In this document: in pieces, positions 44,571 through 54,839 of the stretch
Position numbering within the stretch: position 1 is the first letter of the stretch
Layout of the letters: each line of letters starts with the position of its first letter
Notes under the pieces: generated by a model
What the model was told of the DNA's origin: nothing
The model's input: only the letters and a program-made list of their open reading frames with translations
Databases searched by the model: none
Translations under genes and position numbers: made by a program
From: Endothia cerciana
Lineage: Eukaryota > Ascomycota > Sordariomycetes > Diaporthales > Cryphonectriaceae
Length of the DNA: 64,000 nt
Direction: 5' to 3'
Assembly: GCA_026119935.1 (NCBI GenBank)
Contig: JALRMH010000038.1
Location: forward strand, 186,001-250,000

Positions 44571-47500
44571 ATGGCTTTCGGTTGGGCCGAGATGACCTCC
44601 AACCTGGTGGAGCACAACTCGATCCTGTCTCCTATCCCAGGTCCATCTTCGTCCTCCAAGGGCGGACAGAATGGCAGGGTCAACTGGAACTACGTGTCCC
44701 TGCCCGACGGCATGATTATCATCGAGCCGGTTATGGGCTTCTATCGCAACCCGCCTCCCTCTGCCAAGTGCCGCTGGACAACTGACCACGGCCAACACCG
44801 ACCGATCATGTTCACAAAGGATACGCTGATGATGCCAAGACGACAGCTGACCAAGTGGAACGACGAGCGTCTCGCGGCCGAGGGTAGCAAGTACCAGAAG
44901 CTGTATTGGGAGGAGATGAAGACGCTGGTCCGCCCCGAGGCCTTCGAGGACCTCTACGAATACTTTGATGGCATGACCCTGTGGGTGAACGGCGCCTATA
45001 ACATGTGGAATCTTGTCAACATGCTTGTCACCCACGCGCACAACCAGATGCCCCTCATACGTCAGGAGTGGAAGACCGCGATCGATTCATACGTTCACGA
45101 GTTCTTCTACGCTCACCCTTACTCCTACTACAACCGGCAGACACTCTGCCAGTGGAACGGCGCAGGCGATCCAGTCACTGCGATTCCATTCTACAACTGG
45201 CCAAACTTCGATCTCAGCGGTCTCAACATGGAGCAGCAGAATATGGCTCGTGAGGCGCTGATCTGCCAGTACATCAGCCTTACTGGCAACCAAACCAAAG
45301 TTCCGCAGTACTACCCTTATCTCCCTCGGCCTGTCGTCAACGATCCTCACGCGTCTTGCTACGCGTCAAATGGGCCCGCACCCCAGGCCATCACTGTCGA
45401 ACCTCTCAACGCGATGCCTCAGCAGCTGCCGACCCCGTCCCCTATCCCTGAGCCTCAGCCCGCCGTGCCAGCTATCCCTGGTATCGTCGCCAAATCTGTG
45501 GTGGCAAACGGCCAAACTTCTGCCCGTCGCACGACTCCGCCATTGACTATCCTCACTAGCATTCCTGAAGAGCCTAATACCATCAGGGCTGTTGACACCT
45601 TGACTAACTTTGTGACATCGGAGACTCTCGATCCGGCCGAGAAGACTGAAGTCACCGCTACCGAGGCGACAGACGCAGTCCCCACGATCGTCACGAAGGA
45701 AGCTACACCTAAGCACCTCAGCATCACCCGTGATCGCAAGGATAGCAGTGGTTCTACCGACAAGCTGTTCTTCAACCCTGACCCCTCTCCTGACCGTCTT
45801 CAAGTCGAGTGCCGATCGCTTTCGACCATGTCAGCCCCTGATGAAGAGCCACAGGCGATATTCGAGAACGCAGAAGCGGGCGCTCAGAAGCGCTCCGCAA
45901 GTGAGGCGCCTGCCGTCATGAGGACCAAGTCTGAGCTGCAGCAGACAGTGATTCAGTTGCCGGGACCTGGATACCCCGCTGCCATCAAGGATGCGAGGCA
46001 GACTTCATGCCAAGTGCCTCGCAGCTCTCCTTCGTGCTGTGGTCCGATGCAACGACGTCCATCGATGACGGCTCCCCGTTACCACCCTATGCAGACAATG
46101 CCTTACCAAGCTCATCCAATGGGACCTTCTACGCCTCACCCGCCTCACCCGCCTCAGCACAACCGACTAGCTTTCGGCCCTCCTAACGGCATGATGCCGA
46201 CACCTGCTGGCTTCAACCCAGGCCCTGCTGGTCCGTACCCTGGTTCAAACGGCTTCTTGCCTGGTGGCCCTCCACCCCCGCCTAGTGTTGGTTTGGCGCC
46301 AGCGGGACGACCTGTGGAACCTTTCCAGAACCAGGTGCCTATGCGACCGCCTCACTTGGACCAACCTCAGTTCTGTTACCCACAAGGTCCACCAGTGAAC
46401 ATGCCGCCTCCATTCATGGGCCCCCAGAGCCAGAGCACCCCCATGTACCAGCCAAACGGCTATGTCCCTCAGGCTCAGAGGCACAGTAGCGGCAATATCC
46501 GCTTCGAGGGACACGTAGGCAACAGAAACCCCAACAACAAGAGGATCGATAGCCGTTGCGACAGCGCTGTCTCCAACGGATCACGCAAGGTCCGTGATGA
46601 CCCAATCCACGGCGCCGTTTATTCCTTGAAGGCGGCACGCAAGAGCAGTAATGCGTCCTCCGGTTGCCGACCCTCAACTGGCCACAACCTTGATCGAGAG
46701 TACGGCAACGCTGGTACCGCATCACCATGCAACAATTCTTGGGTCCTAGGTCGCGAGTACAAACAGATTATGCATCTGGTCTTTAACGAGTGCTCTTGCA
46801 CACGCTGCCTTGAAGCCACGAGAAGCGTCTTTGTCGTGTTGCCCTACCCATCCAACGTAGAATTCGCCGAGATTAAGAGCGCCCTCAAGAAACACTTTGC
46901 GAAGTTCGAGCCCGTTTCCATAAACCGCAAGGGCCAAGGCCAGCAGGCGCTTGTTGTGTGAGTATTCATGAGCTCCGGTCTCACTTCCGCAAGGAGTACA
47001 ACTACTGACTGTTGGGTAACTATAGGTTCCGGAACGATGTTACTGCGATTCGAGCGGTTCAAGATGCATGCAACAGCAAGGACAAGTCCATCAAGAACCT
47101 GACGGATCACGCCCGAATCTGGTACCCTTTCTTCTCCAAGCACTACACACCGAAGTCCCATGACAACCCTACTGGCCTGCCGAGGCAGCTCTTTGAGGCC
47201 CAGACTCAGATGCACTCGTCTGATACGAAGAACCGTCGTGACTCGAACCCGTTCCGCAACCACCAGCCAACGGATCATCCCAAAGGGCTCAACTTTACCG
47301 GCGGCCCTCTGGCCCCACTTCAGCAAGGTTACCAACACCCGGCAAACCACGGACAGATTCCTCCACTGGGCTTCATGCCTATGAACGGCATGCCATACCA
47401 GCCAATGGGCCCGATGCCGCAGCGCACACTGTGGGAGCCCCCTACCTCTCCGCGGCAAGGGTCGAGCACATCTGCGTCTTGCGCAAAGTCTGAGCAGGCA

Positions 47501-50389
47501 CCCGTGTCGGATCGCCAACCCCAGAAGACGGAGCAGTGCATGGCTCAAATCTTACTAAAGGAAGACTGGCGGTCGAAGCCGCCTTCAGAGGAGGCTATCA
47601 CGGATGACAGCGACGACCAGCCTGCTACTGATACCGCAAGCAACCACTCGTCTCAGGGTGCTAAGGGCGTCAAGGTGTCTCTACCGAACGAGGAGGGCTC
47701 ATCGCGTGAGGCTGTCTCGCGCGCCACTTCGCGCAGTGCTTCACCTGAGGCGAACGTGAAGACATCAAAGCATGCTCAGCAGCAATCCGAAAATGGGAAG
47801 GTGGGGCCTGGAGAACCAAAGGCCGCTGGTAAGTCTGACGAGAAGAGTGCCCCAAGCTCTAGGATGGTCACTCCTGAGACTGCCAAGACGGTCGAAGAAG
47901 AGCAGAATGTCCAGGGCATCAAGGAGACTCACTTGAAGAAGGCGGTCAAGAAAGTGACGCCACAGGACGGGGCCGGGAAGAAGACTTCTGGCTACCGCAA
48001 GACCACAACTGACTTGGCCGCGCCAGTGGAGTCTTTCGAGCAAGACACGTCCAAGTCTGGCTACAGAAAGACTACCGGCCAGCTCTCTTCAGCAGTTGAG
48101 AAGTTTGACTACCCACACGAGACCGTCATCCGACACAAGCAGTCTCGTGGCGCTCTGCCAACTCATTGGGCGACTGAGATGTCTAGCTCGAGGGAGCCCT
48201 CGCCCACCAAGGAGACATTTGCCGCGTCTGAGATACAAGAGCGGTTCGCCTCCATCAACGAGGACCTTTGCCGGGAACAGCTCGCTTCCACTGTTGAAGA
48301 GGCCTCGGGGGCTTTCCCGTCCGCAAATGGGGCCCCTACTACTAAGAATGCTGGGCCTGCCACAGAGCCACAACAGGCGCAGCAGCCCAACAAGAAGAAG
48401 TCCAAGAGCAAGAAGGGTAAGGCACTAGGAGGCAGGTCCGACCCAGCCTCTCGGTCCAACACGCCCACTGATGCGCAGTCTCGCGGTCCAACGCCAGCAT
48501 TCAACAGTCCTCCTTCAGTCGCTGCTTTTACAAACGCCACCTCTTCACGTGGCCCATCGCCCGCAATGCAGAACAACGACAACAAGCCTCCTCCCGATGG
48601 CATGCAACAGCCAAAGAAGAAGAAGAACAACAAGAACAAGAAGCGGAAGCCGACACAACCTGCTTCAGAGTTCTCGGATGGGCTGGCGAAGAGCGGGGGC
48701 TCTCGGGATACCAAGGACCAGGACGCGTGCCGGGGGTCTCCTCTGAAGAAACCCAAGACGGCACAGCCTGAGCTTACCAAGATGTCTGTCAAGGAAGTCG
48801 AGACCTCTCACAACAAGGGCGCTGAGCAGCACCAAAGTCTGAACCACGGCGCCTACCGTTCCAACAATGGTGGCTCGCTGCGCATGAGCAAGCAGCGTTC
48901 GCCTAAGAAGGTTGAGCAGAAGAGCGGCTCTCGGGATGATAAGGAGAACAAGAAGCCAAACGACGCAAGCACCACCACGTCTCTGACTACCATATTCGAG
49001 CCACCTACCAAGGAGGCCCAGGACGTCTCCCCCAATGCAAACCTGTTCGCGCACCAGAAATTCACCATCGACCAGACGAGAAAGTCGGGCGTCCCGCCCA
49101 AGATGCAACTCGACTCCTCAGGTCCGCAGTCGAACCCTCAGCGCACGGGAGGCAACAACCGCGTCGGCAACCCGCTGAAGGATCCTCAATCCATCCCTCC
49201 GATGCCTTCTGGGCCCAAGGTCAGCGGTGGTTGGGCGGCCGTTGTGAAGGCAGGTCCCCAGAGCGATAAGAACGATGATCCCTTCTCGGCTGGCCCTGTC
49301 CAGGCCACCTTGAATGACTTTGTAAAGGACCAGCACGTCGGGCCTCCTCCGAAGGAGAAACAGGCCGATGACAAGATCTCGAAGGACCAGTCCACCTCGC
49401 CGACCCCCTCTCCGGAGAAGAAGCCTCATCGGCCTACCAAGAGCAAGAGCACACTCAACGCAGCGGTCCAGTCCTTCGTTCCCACAAGGGTGTCGCTGCA
49501 TGCTCCGAATGCCAAGCTCAACCCTACCGCGCAATCTTTCCCAAGTACCATCCCATCATCTTCCGCGATGAGCGTTGCCTCTGTTGCGGGCCGCTTGGAC
49601 GACAGCATGGCCGTGCGCATGAAGGAAAATGACCAGCCGCTTGCTGCTAAGCGATCTAAGCCAAACATCGATGGCTGCCACAAGGGCCACGCAAAGAAGC
49701 CTTCCCTGCCCGGCCAATCGACCAGCATCGATAAGCGCTTTGTTACGCCCGCGGAGCAGGTCGTCGACCCAACCAAGGTGTCGCAGCCCGGTCCTCCGGC
49801 GAAGGAAAAGAAGGCTGGGGTTCGTCACGGGCCCCTTCCTGATCGCACTGGGGGAAACCCAGACATGATGCCGATCACGAAACCCAAGGCCGTACCAGCG
49901 ATTGCCGCTGCAGCTGAGCAAACGAAGGCGCCCATCAAGACGGCCGCCGAGGTCGTTGCTGATCCTGCGCCTGCCGCTACACACGACAACTTCCCGACCT
50001 TGGGCGAGGTAGCAGCTGCTGGGGCGGCCAGGAAGAGGCGCGCCGCGAGCATCGTTAAGTCTGCCGCGCCTGCGGTGCCTACCTCTCCTCATGTGGTCGG
50101 GCCCGCCGGTGGGAAGACCACCGCGACCCCGACGACTCGGAAGCCCGCTGTGGGCCAGAGGAGCGTGACTGCCCCTTCAAAGACCCAGCAAACACAACCC
50201 AGGCAGAAGCCGACCGAGGTCCAAAAGTCAGAGGACGAGAACGCGTGGCAGACAGTGGGTCCCGCCAAGAAGAACGCCGGTGGCGCGGCTAGGGATCATG
50301 GCGGCCGGGGTGGTCGAGGCGGCCGGTTTGGCCACCGTGGTGGTAGAGGTGATCGTGTTGCTGGTGCGGAGGAGCGCAAGGGGGGTTAA
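44571..50389 (+). CDS. Large disordered RNA-binding protein (RRM-like, RG-rich tail)
   Basis: 1,916 residues from two exons, 44571-46957 and 47026-50389; intron donor GTGAGT, acceptor CTATAG, in frame. Residues 1-260 form a folded, aromatic-rich domain (NWNYVSLPDGMIIIEPVMGF, then YNMWNLVNMLVTHAHNQM) that I do not recognise. A Pro/Gln-rich disordered region follows. At the exon junction is an RRM-like fold: RSVFVVLPYPSNVEF...ALVVFRNDVTAIRAVQDAC, preceded by CSCTRC. Exon 2 is mostly low complexity (Lys/Ser/Pro) with lysine-rich patches such as KKKSKSKKGK and PKKKKNNKNKKRK, NFPTLGEVAAAG and WQTVGPAKKN motifs, and a C-terminal RG-rich box (GGRGGRGGRFGHRGGRGD). It probably binds RNA in cytoplasmic or nuclear granules; this is inference from composition. 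Confidence 0.85.
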
Positions 50390-51091
50390 GCCGCTGGAAA
50401 GGGACGGGCACAGAGCGGCGTCAAAGGACGGCGATGGGCAACTACGAGAAGACGGAAGTTGATGATAATGAGAACCCAGTGACCCAAGTGAGCAAGACAG
50501 AACGACAGAAATTTGGCGCGGGAGACTCGTGGATGAATCACGACACGACCCCACTACTGGCATTTGAGACGATCAGGAATGATTCACGGCCAATGCTCGG
50601 TTCACCGGATTCTTAAGACGAGGATTTTCACGGGAGAGGCATTACTTAGATCTCAGGAGCGGCCATGGGACGCTTGTTTGTGGCAGTCTGTAGGATATCG
50701 CCGGTCGTGAGAGGAATGCATAAAAGTCGACCGCACTTCGTTCAAGCCATTTCCTTCAGTGACATATATTACTGTAGCCAAGCGACAACGTCCTTGGCTC
50801 GATATCTGCCCTCGTGATACTTGAGACGGACCATTTGCGGTGATGGTGCGTGGCCTTGGCCTCCCGAATTCCCCCGGTCTCGTTCTTTCTTTCCCTCTTT
50901 CCCTCTTTCCCCCTTTCTTGTCTTTCTTTTGTTTTTGTTGTTGTGCTCCACAGGGAGCCGGAGCCCGTCCGGGGCCCCTAGCCGCGATCGCGACCCACAC
51001 CCTTCAAAATCGGCTGTCGTTCCCTCCCGCTCGCCGGCAAGCGACCACCGTGTTGTCCCCTGCCTCCTCGTCCATTCGCCCCGTTGGCCCG
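50390..51091. other. Convergent intergenic region
   Basis: Shared 3' region between the large RNA-binding protein gene (plus) and NDUFA2 (minus). A pyrimidine-rich tract lies at about 50880-50950. No gene recognised. Confidence 0.6.
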
Positions 51092-51665
51092 TCATGCCTT
51101 CTGCTGCTGTACCAGCCCCGTCACTGCATCCTCGATCTGTTTGTCTGAGAGGCCTGTCGGGGTGAGAACCATCAGCCACGTGATCCTGCTCGCCTTGCAC
51201 ACGTCCCGGGGAAGCCCATCCCCCACATCCAGCTGGCCTCTCCATCCGGATGCCGGGAGAGGAGAGGAGGAAGCGGTGGTGGTGGTAGTCTCGGTCATTG
51301 GGCCCGGCCCGGCCCGGCCCGGCCCTTCTCTTCTCTTTCATCGGCTCACCTTCTAACGACTTGCTCTCCTCCCTGCCGAACTCATACCTCGCATAGACCT
51401 TGGGCAGGGTGCCCTGCGCCTCGCGCAGCATGATGGGGGTGGAGGGGTTGTGCTTCTTCATCGTGGGGTAGGTCCTCGTCAGGAATGCCCTAAACTTGTT
51501 GCACGACGGGCTCAGCAGCCGTAAAACATACGGGGCCCCCGGGGAGGATAGATGAGAGTGGTGCGGATGCTGTACTTGCCTGGTCGCGGCGCTGTGCTCT
51601 GCCGTCTGGCAGAAGAGGAAGCGGACCTCCTTGAGGGACTTCGTGAACGCGTATTTGGTCGCCAT
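51092..51665 (-). CDS. NDUFA2: NADH:ubiquinone oxidoreductase B8/10.5-kDa subunit
   Basis: 95-residue accessory subunit of respiratory complex I, thioredoxin-like fold, mitochondrial inner membrane. Exons 51665-51580, 51489-51350 and 51153-51092 join in frame. The protein matches the family along its whole length: MATKYAFTKSLKEVRFLFCQ, TAEHSAATRAFLTRTYPTMK, NPSTPIMLREAQGTLPKVYA, RYEFGREESKSLEG and LSDKQIEDAVTGLV. Intron 1 begins GCAAGT after AG, a GC-AG intron: only this donor restores the conserved TR-AFLTR junction. Intron 2 is GTGAGC..GACAG and contains a GGCCC pentamer repeat. Size and motif order are those of canonical family members. Transcribed divergently from MPC2. Confidence 0.93.
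51300..51325. repeat. GGCCC pentamer repeat in NDUFA2 intron 2
   Basis: Five tandem copies of GGCCC inside the second intron. Confidence 0.95.
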
Positions 51666-52326
51666 TCTCTCGCCGGCCTCCTGGAGGTTGAAGGATGGAG
51701 CTCGGGCTATCTCTGGGGCTAAGGAGGGAGATCAATTGGGTCGACAACGGGCGCGGTTCACTGAGGGCGGCCGGGTGTTGTGGTTAGCTAGCTAGACCCG
51801 CACGCACACTCGCTGGCTGACTCTCGTAGGTGACGGATCGGACGTCGAGGGTGGTTCGCTGCATATTCCCGCATAATTGCATAAGGGATGTGTCGAGTAC
51901 GGGGGCACCGGTGTACCGGGGTGGGTAGCTGTTAGCAACCCCGAGGGCCCTGAGCGGGCTGTCCCACAGCGGCCGCCTTCTTATCCCCGGGCGCTGCGGC
52001 TGCTTACATAGTATTAGCCACGCTTATTATCAGTGTGCTCCGTATCGCGCGCCCAAAACTCCGTCGCCCAGCTCCTTTCATCGGACCCCGAATTGCTTTG
52101 GTGATAGTGTCACTTTCTCTCTCTCTCTCTCTCTCATAACCAACCATCCGAGCAAGACAAAGAAATCCCCGCTCCTCTTCCTTGTTTTTCCCTCCCGCAT
52201 AAATTTACACAATTCATTCCTTGGTCCCCCCGGTAGAGCAAAAGAAGGAAAGGAAAGAAGAAAAAAAGAGAAGAAAACAAAAACTCCCGCGACAAGACCA
52301 AAAGGCAGCGAGAGAAGATAAGGAAG
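51666..52326. other. Divergent promoter region, NDUFA2 / MPC2
   Basis: 660 bp between two nuclear genes for mitochondrial proteins. Contains a CT microsatellite (about 52111-52134) and a purine-rich leader (AAGAAGGAAAGG-like) directly upstream of the MPC2 ATG. A shared promoter could co-regulate both; this is inference. Confidence 0.5.
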
Positions 52327-52983
52327 ATGCCTCCCACGTCAAACTTCGCCCGCGCCTCCCGGCCGCTCTTCTCGTCGGCCTCGGCCGCCTTCCAGACCCG
52401 CGCCGCCCTCTCGCGCGCCTCCGCCTTCCGCCAGCAGGCCTACCGCCGCCAGGAGTGGAGCCGGAGGTGGCAGAGCACCACCGCCGACGCTGGCGCCCAG
52501 CAGGGCTGGTTCAAGCGCATGTGGGATAGCCCCATCGGCTTCAAGACGGTGCACTTCTGGGCCCCGGTCATGAAGGTATGTCACACCTGGTACCCCCCGT
52601 CTGACAGTGTCGCGGCAGAGGAGAGAGAGGGAGATAGAGACAGAACACCGCAGGAAAGATGAGCATCCAGAGCTGATATCTCCCACCACCCCCCGCAGTG
52701 GGCCCTCGTCCTCGCCGGCATCTCCGACTTCGCCCGCCCCGCCGAGAAGCTCTCCCTCACCCAGAACGCCGCCCTGACCGCCACCGGTTTCATCTGGACC
52801 CGCTGGTGCCTGATCATCAAGCCCAAGAACTACCTGCTGGCTGCCGTCAACTTCTTCCTCGGCATCGTCGGCATCATCCAGGTCTCCAGGATCCTGATGT
52901 ACAACTCGAGCCAGAAGAACACCGTCGAGGCTAAGGCGGAGGCTGCCGTCGAGGAGGGCAAGGACGCGGTCAAGAGCTCGTGA
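52327..52983 (+). CDS. MPC2: Mitochondrial pyruvate carrier subunit (Mpc2-like)
   Basis: 177-residue subunit of the inner-membrane carrier that imports pyruvate into mitochondria as a heterodimer. Exons 52327-52575 and 52699-52983, intron GTATGT..CCGCAG, phase 0. Residues 1-50 form a basic, Ser/Ala-rich presequence (FARASRPLFSSASAAFQTRA). The carrier core carries family motifs: KTVHFWAPVMKWALVLAGIS, DFARPAEKLSLTQNAALTAT, GFIWTRWCLIIKPKNYLLAA and VNFFLGIVGIIQVSRI, giving three hydrophobic helices. A Glu/Ala/Lys-rich tail follows. Longer than animal MPC2 because of the presequence and tail, as in other fungi. Confidence 0.93.
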
Positions 52984-54263
52984 GCCTCGGGACGCTCAAG
53001 GAACAGCCCGGAGGGATGGTTGATGGGGCGTGGCCGGCTGGCCGGGGAGGATCGGGCCGGAGAGGAAGCAGTGGGACCAGAGAGATAGACAGAGAGAGCT
53101 TGGCGATCATGTTGCTCAAGAGCAGAACACGACCTCGCGGTACAGAAGTCATGGACGGCCGGTAGATAAGACTGTTTAGGGGGGGGGGGGGGCCTCATCT
53201 GGCGGGCGATGCAGGACACTTACTTCCTGGGGTTCGTAACAATGAACACAAACGTGAGATAGGCCACTGTCTGAATAATCCTCACGTCGGCAGCGGCGCG
53301 GTCGCTATCCCCGAGCAAGAAGGCAAAAAGATGGCTGATTGCAGATGCAGTTCGGTACGTTTCTATTCGCGGGCGGATATGTCACTTGCCCGTGACCAAC
53401 CCTGCCGCGATGCTGTACTTCCTCCAGTGTCTCCCACCCTCGCTCCTGTCGGGCATGGGTGCGCTGCGTATTCCAACTACGGTGGCCGGTCGTCTCTACT
53501 CTTGACTGTGCCCCGGTATCTGGCGCGTCCTCACACCGTGCCCATCCCTTCGTGTCGACTTTTCACCGGGGGGTCTGCGGCTTGAAGGCATTGCCAAGCG
53601 GTTCGGGATATTTTGTTCTTATTATAAAGTACGAGCAGGTGTGTCCGCCCTTTGAATATTATCCCGAGCAAGCCTCCGAACATGTCCGGTCTACCAGCGA
53701 ACAGGACATGACAGCCCAGCTTGACCACACAATATCTGTTCCTCTCGGCAGCTGTCGGGATCAAAGAGCGACCAGGTTCCAGAACCCGATCGCCTTCGTT
53801 CAAAAATTCAGAACGCCGTTCTCAATTGCAAGTCTCCCTATGCCGTAACTCAAATAATTGCCCTCCCTTTCCTTTAACCCCATAACACCCTGCTAGGGTG
53901 CTATATGATTCAATTTCTCTCATGGTACACTTTATCCGTGTCATTACCGCGTATCAACTCTCCCGCCGCGACCGCTTCCCCTCCCCATCATTCAAGATTG
54001 AGAGTCCTTCGGACTGCACAACCTTCCGCTTCGTCCGTCCGAATAGCGGTAGGAGTCTGTAGAAATTCCTCAGCCGTAGTTGTGGGGATAAGCCCGGCCC
54101 ATCTGCTACTTGGGGTTTGCTCCTGCGGCAGTACTAAGTTTGCGCTGACTTTCCCTCCCTCTGCTGTTTCGCGCTGGAACTTAGCTCTGAGATTGCAGCA
54201 CTGCAGAGGACAGGGCAGCACCGCTAATCCCTCGGCCAGACTCCTCTTCCGCCCTTTTCCGTA
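52984..54263. other. Intergenic region downstream of MPC2
   Basis: 1.3 kb with the MPC2 3' end and a G12 run at about 53180-53191. No gene recognised. Confidence 0.55.
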
Positions 54264-54839
54264 CTAGGGCATCTCCCGAAACGGAGGAGGCCGAGCCTTA
54301 GGTATCGGCGTAGGCGTCGATACATGCGGCGGCGCTGCTGGCGGCAGAGACTCATGCAGAGCTTCAGGCAGGACCGCTGGAATTGCCATGGCTGACAGTC
54401 TGTGTACCGGCGCAGGCGGGGGCGGTGAGGAACTTTGCGCCCTCATCATCACCTCAATCTCTGCTGCCTGCGTCGGCATATCGTAGCTGAAGCTGCGGAT
54501 AGACGGCAACATTCTCGGTCGCTGCGGGCGCGCCTGCTCTTCCAGCTGCTGATACCTCTCCCTCACAAGATGGCTTTTCTCCCGTGTCAACTGGCTCATC
54601 GACTTCGTCGAAGATAACGAGCTGACCCGGCTTCCCGTCCGACTCGAAGCCAGCGGGGTCGGCGTTCCTGGTCGTCCATGCGGGCCTGGAGTCGGCACCC
54701 GCCGGGCGATGGTACCGCTGCGATCGAGGGGCCTAACAAGCCCGCGGTAGGTTATGCCGGTGATATCTGCGTTTTGTATTGAGCCTGACAATGGTCTGGG
54801 ACCGGCAGGGACAGGGGGCCCAGGTACAGTCGTGACACA
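54264..54839 (-). other. In-frame open extension past the CHS4 stop codon
   Basis: Directly after the TAG that ends CHS4, the same frame stays open for about 191 codons before the next stop at 54264. The translated segment has protein-like composition (SGSIQNADITGITYRGLVRP, SLSSTKSMSQLTREKSHLVR, QPRMLPSIRSFSYDMP-like) and no ATG near its beginning. A 48-nt candidate intron (GTAGTG at 54843 to CCCAG at 54796) would remove the stop and keep frame. This may be an alternative C-terminus, a read-through extension or a chance open frame in the 3' UTR. Confidence 0.45.

Noticed and set aside
48163..48792. 209-codon minus-strand open frame inside the large RNA-binding protein gene
   Set aside because: Antisense to Lys/Ser-rich coding sequence (AAG codons read as Leu/Phe); no independent evidence.
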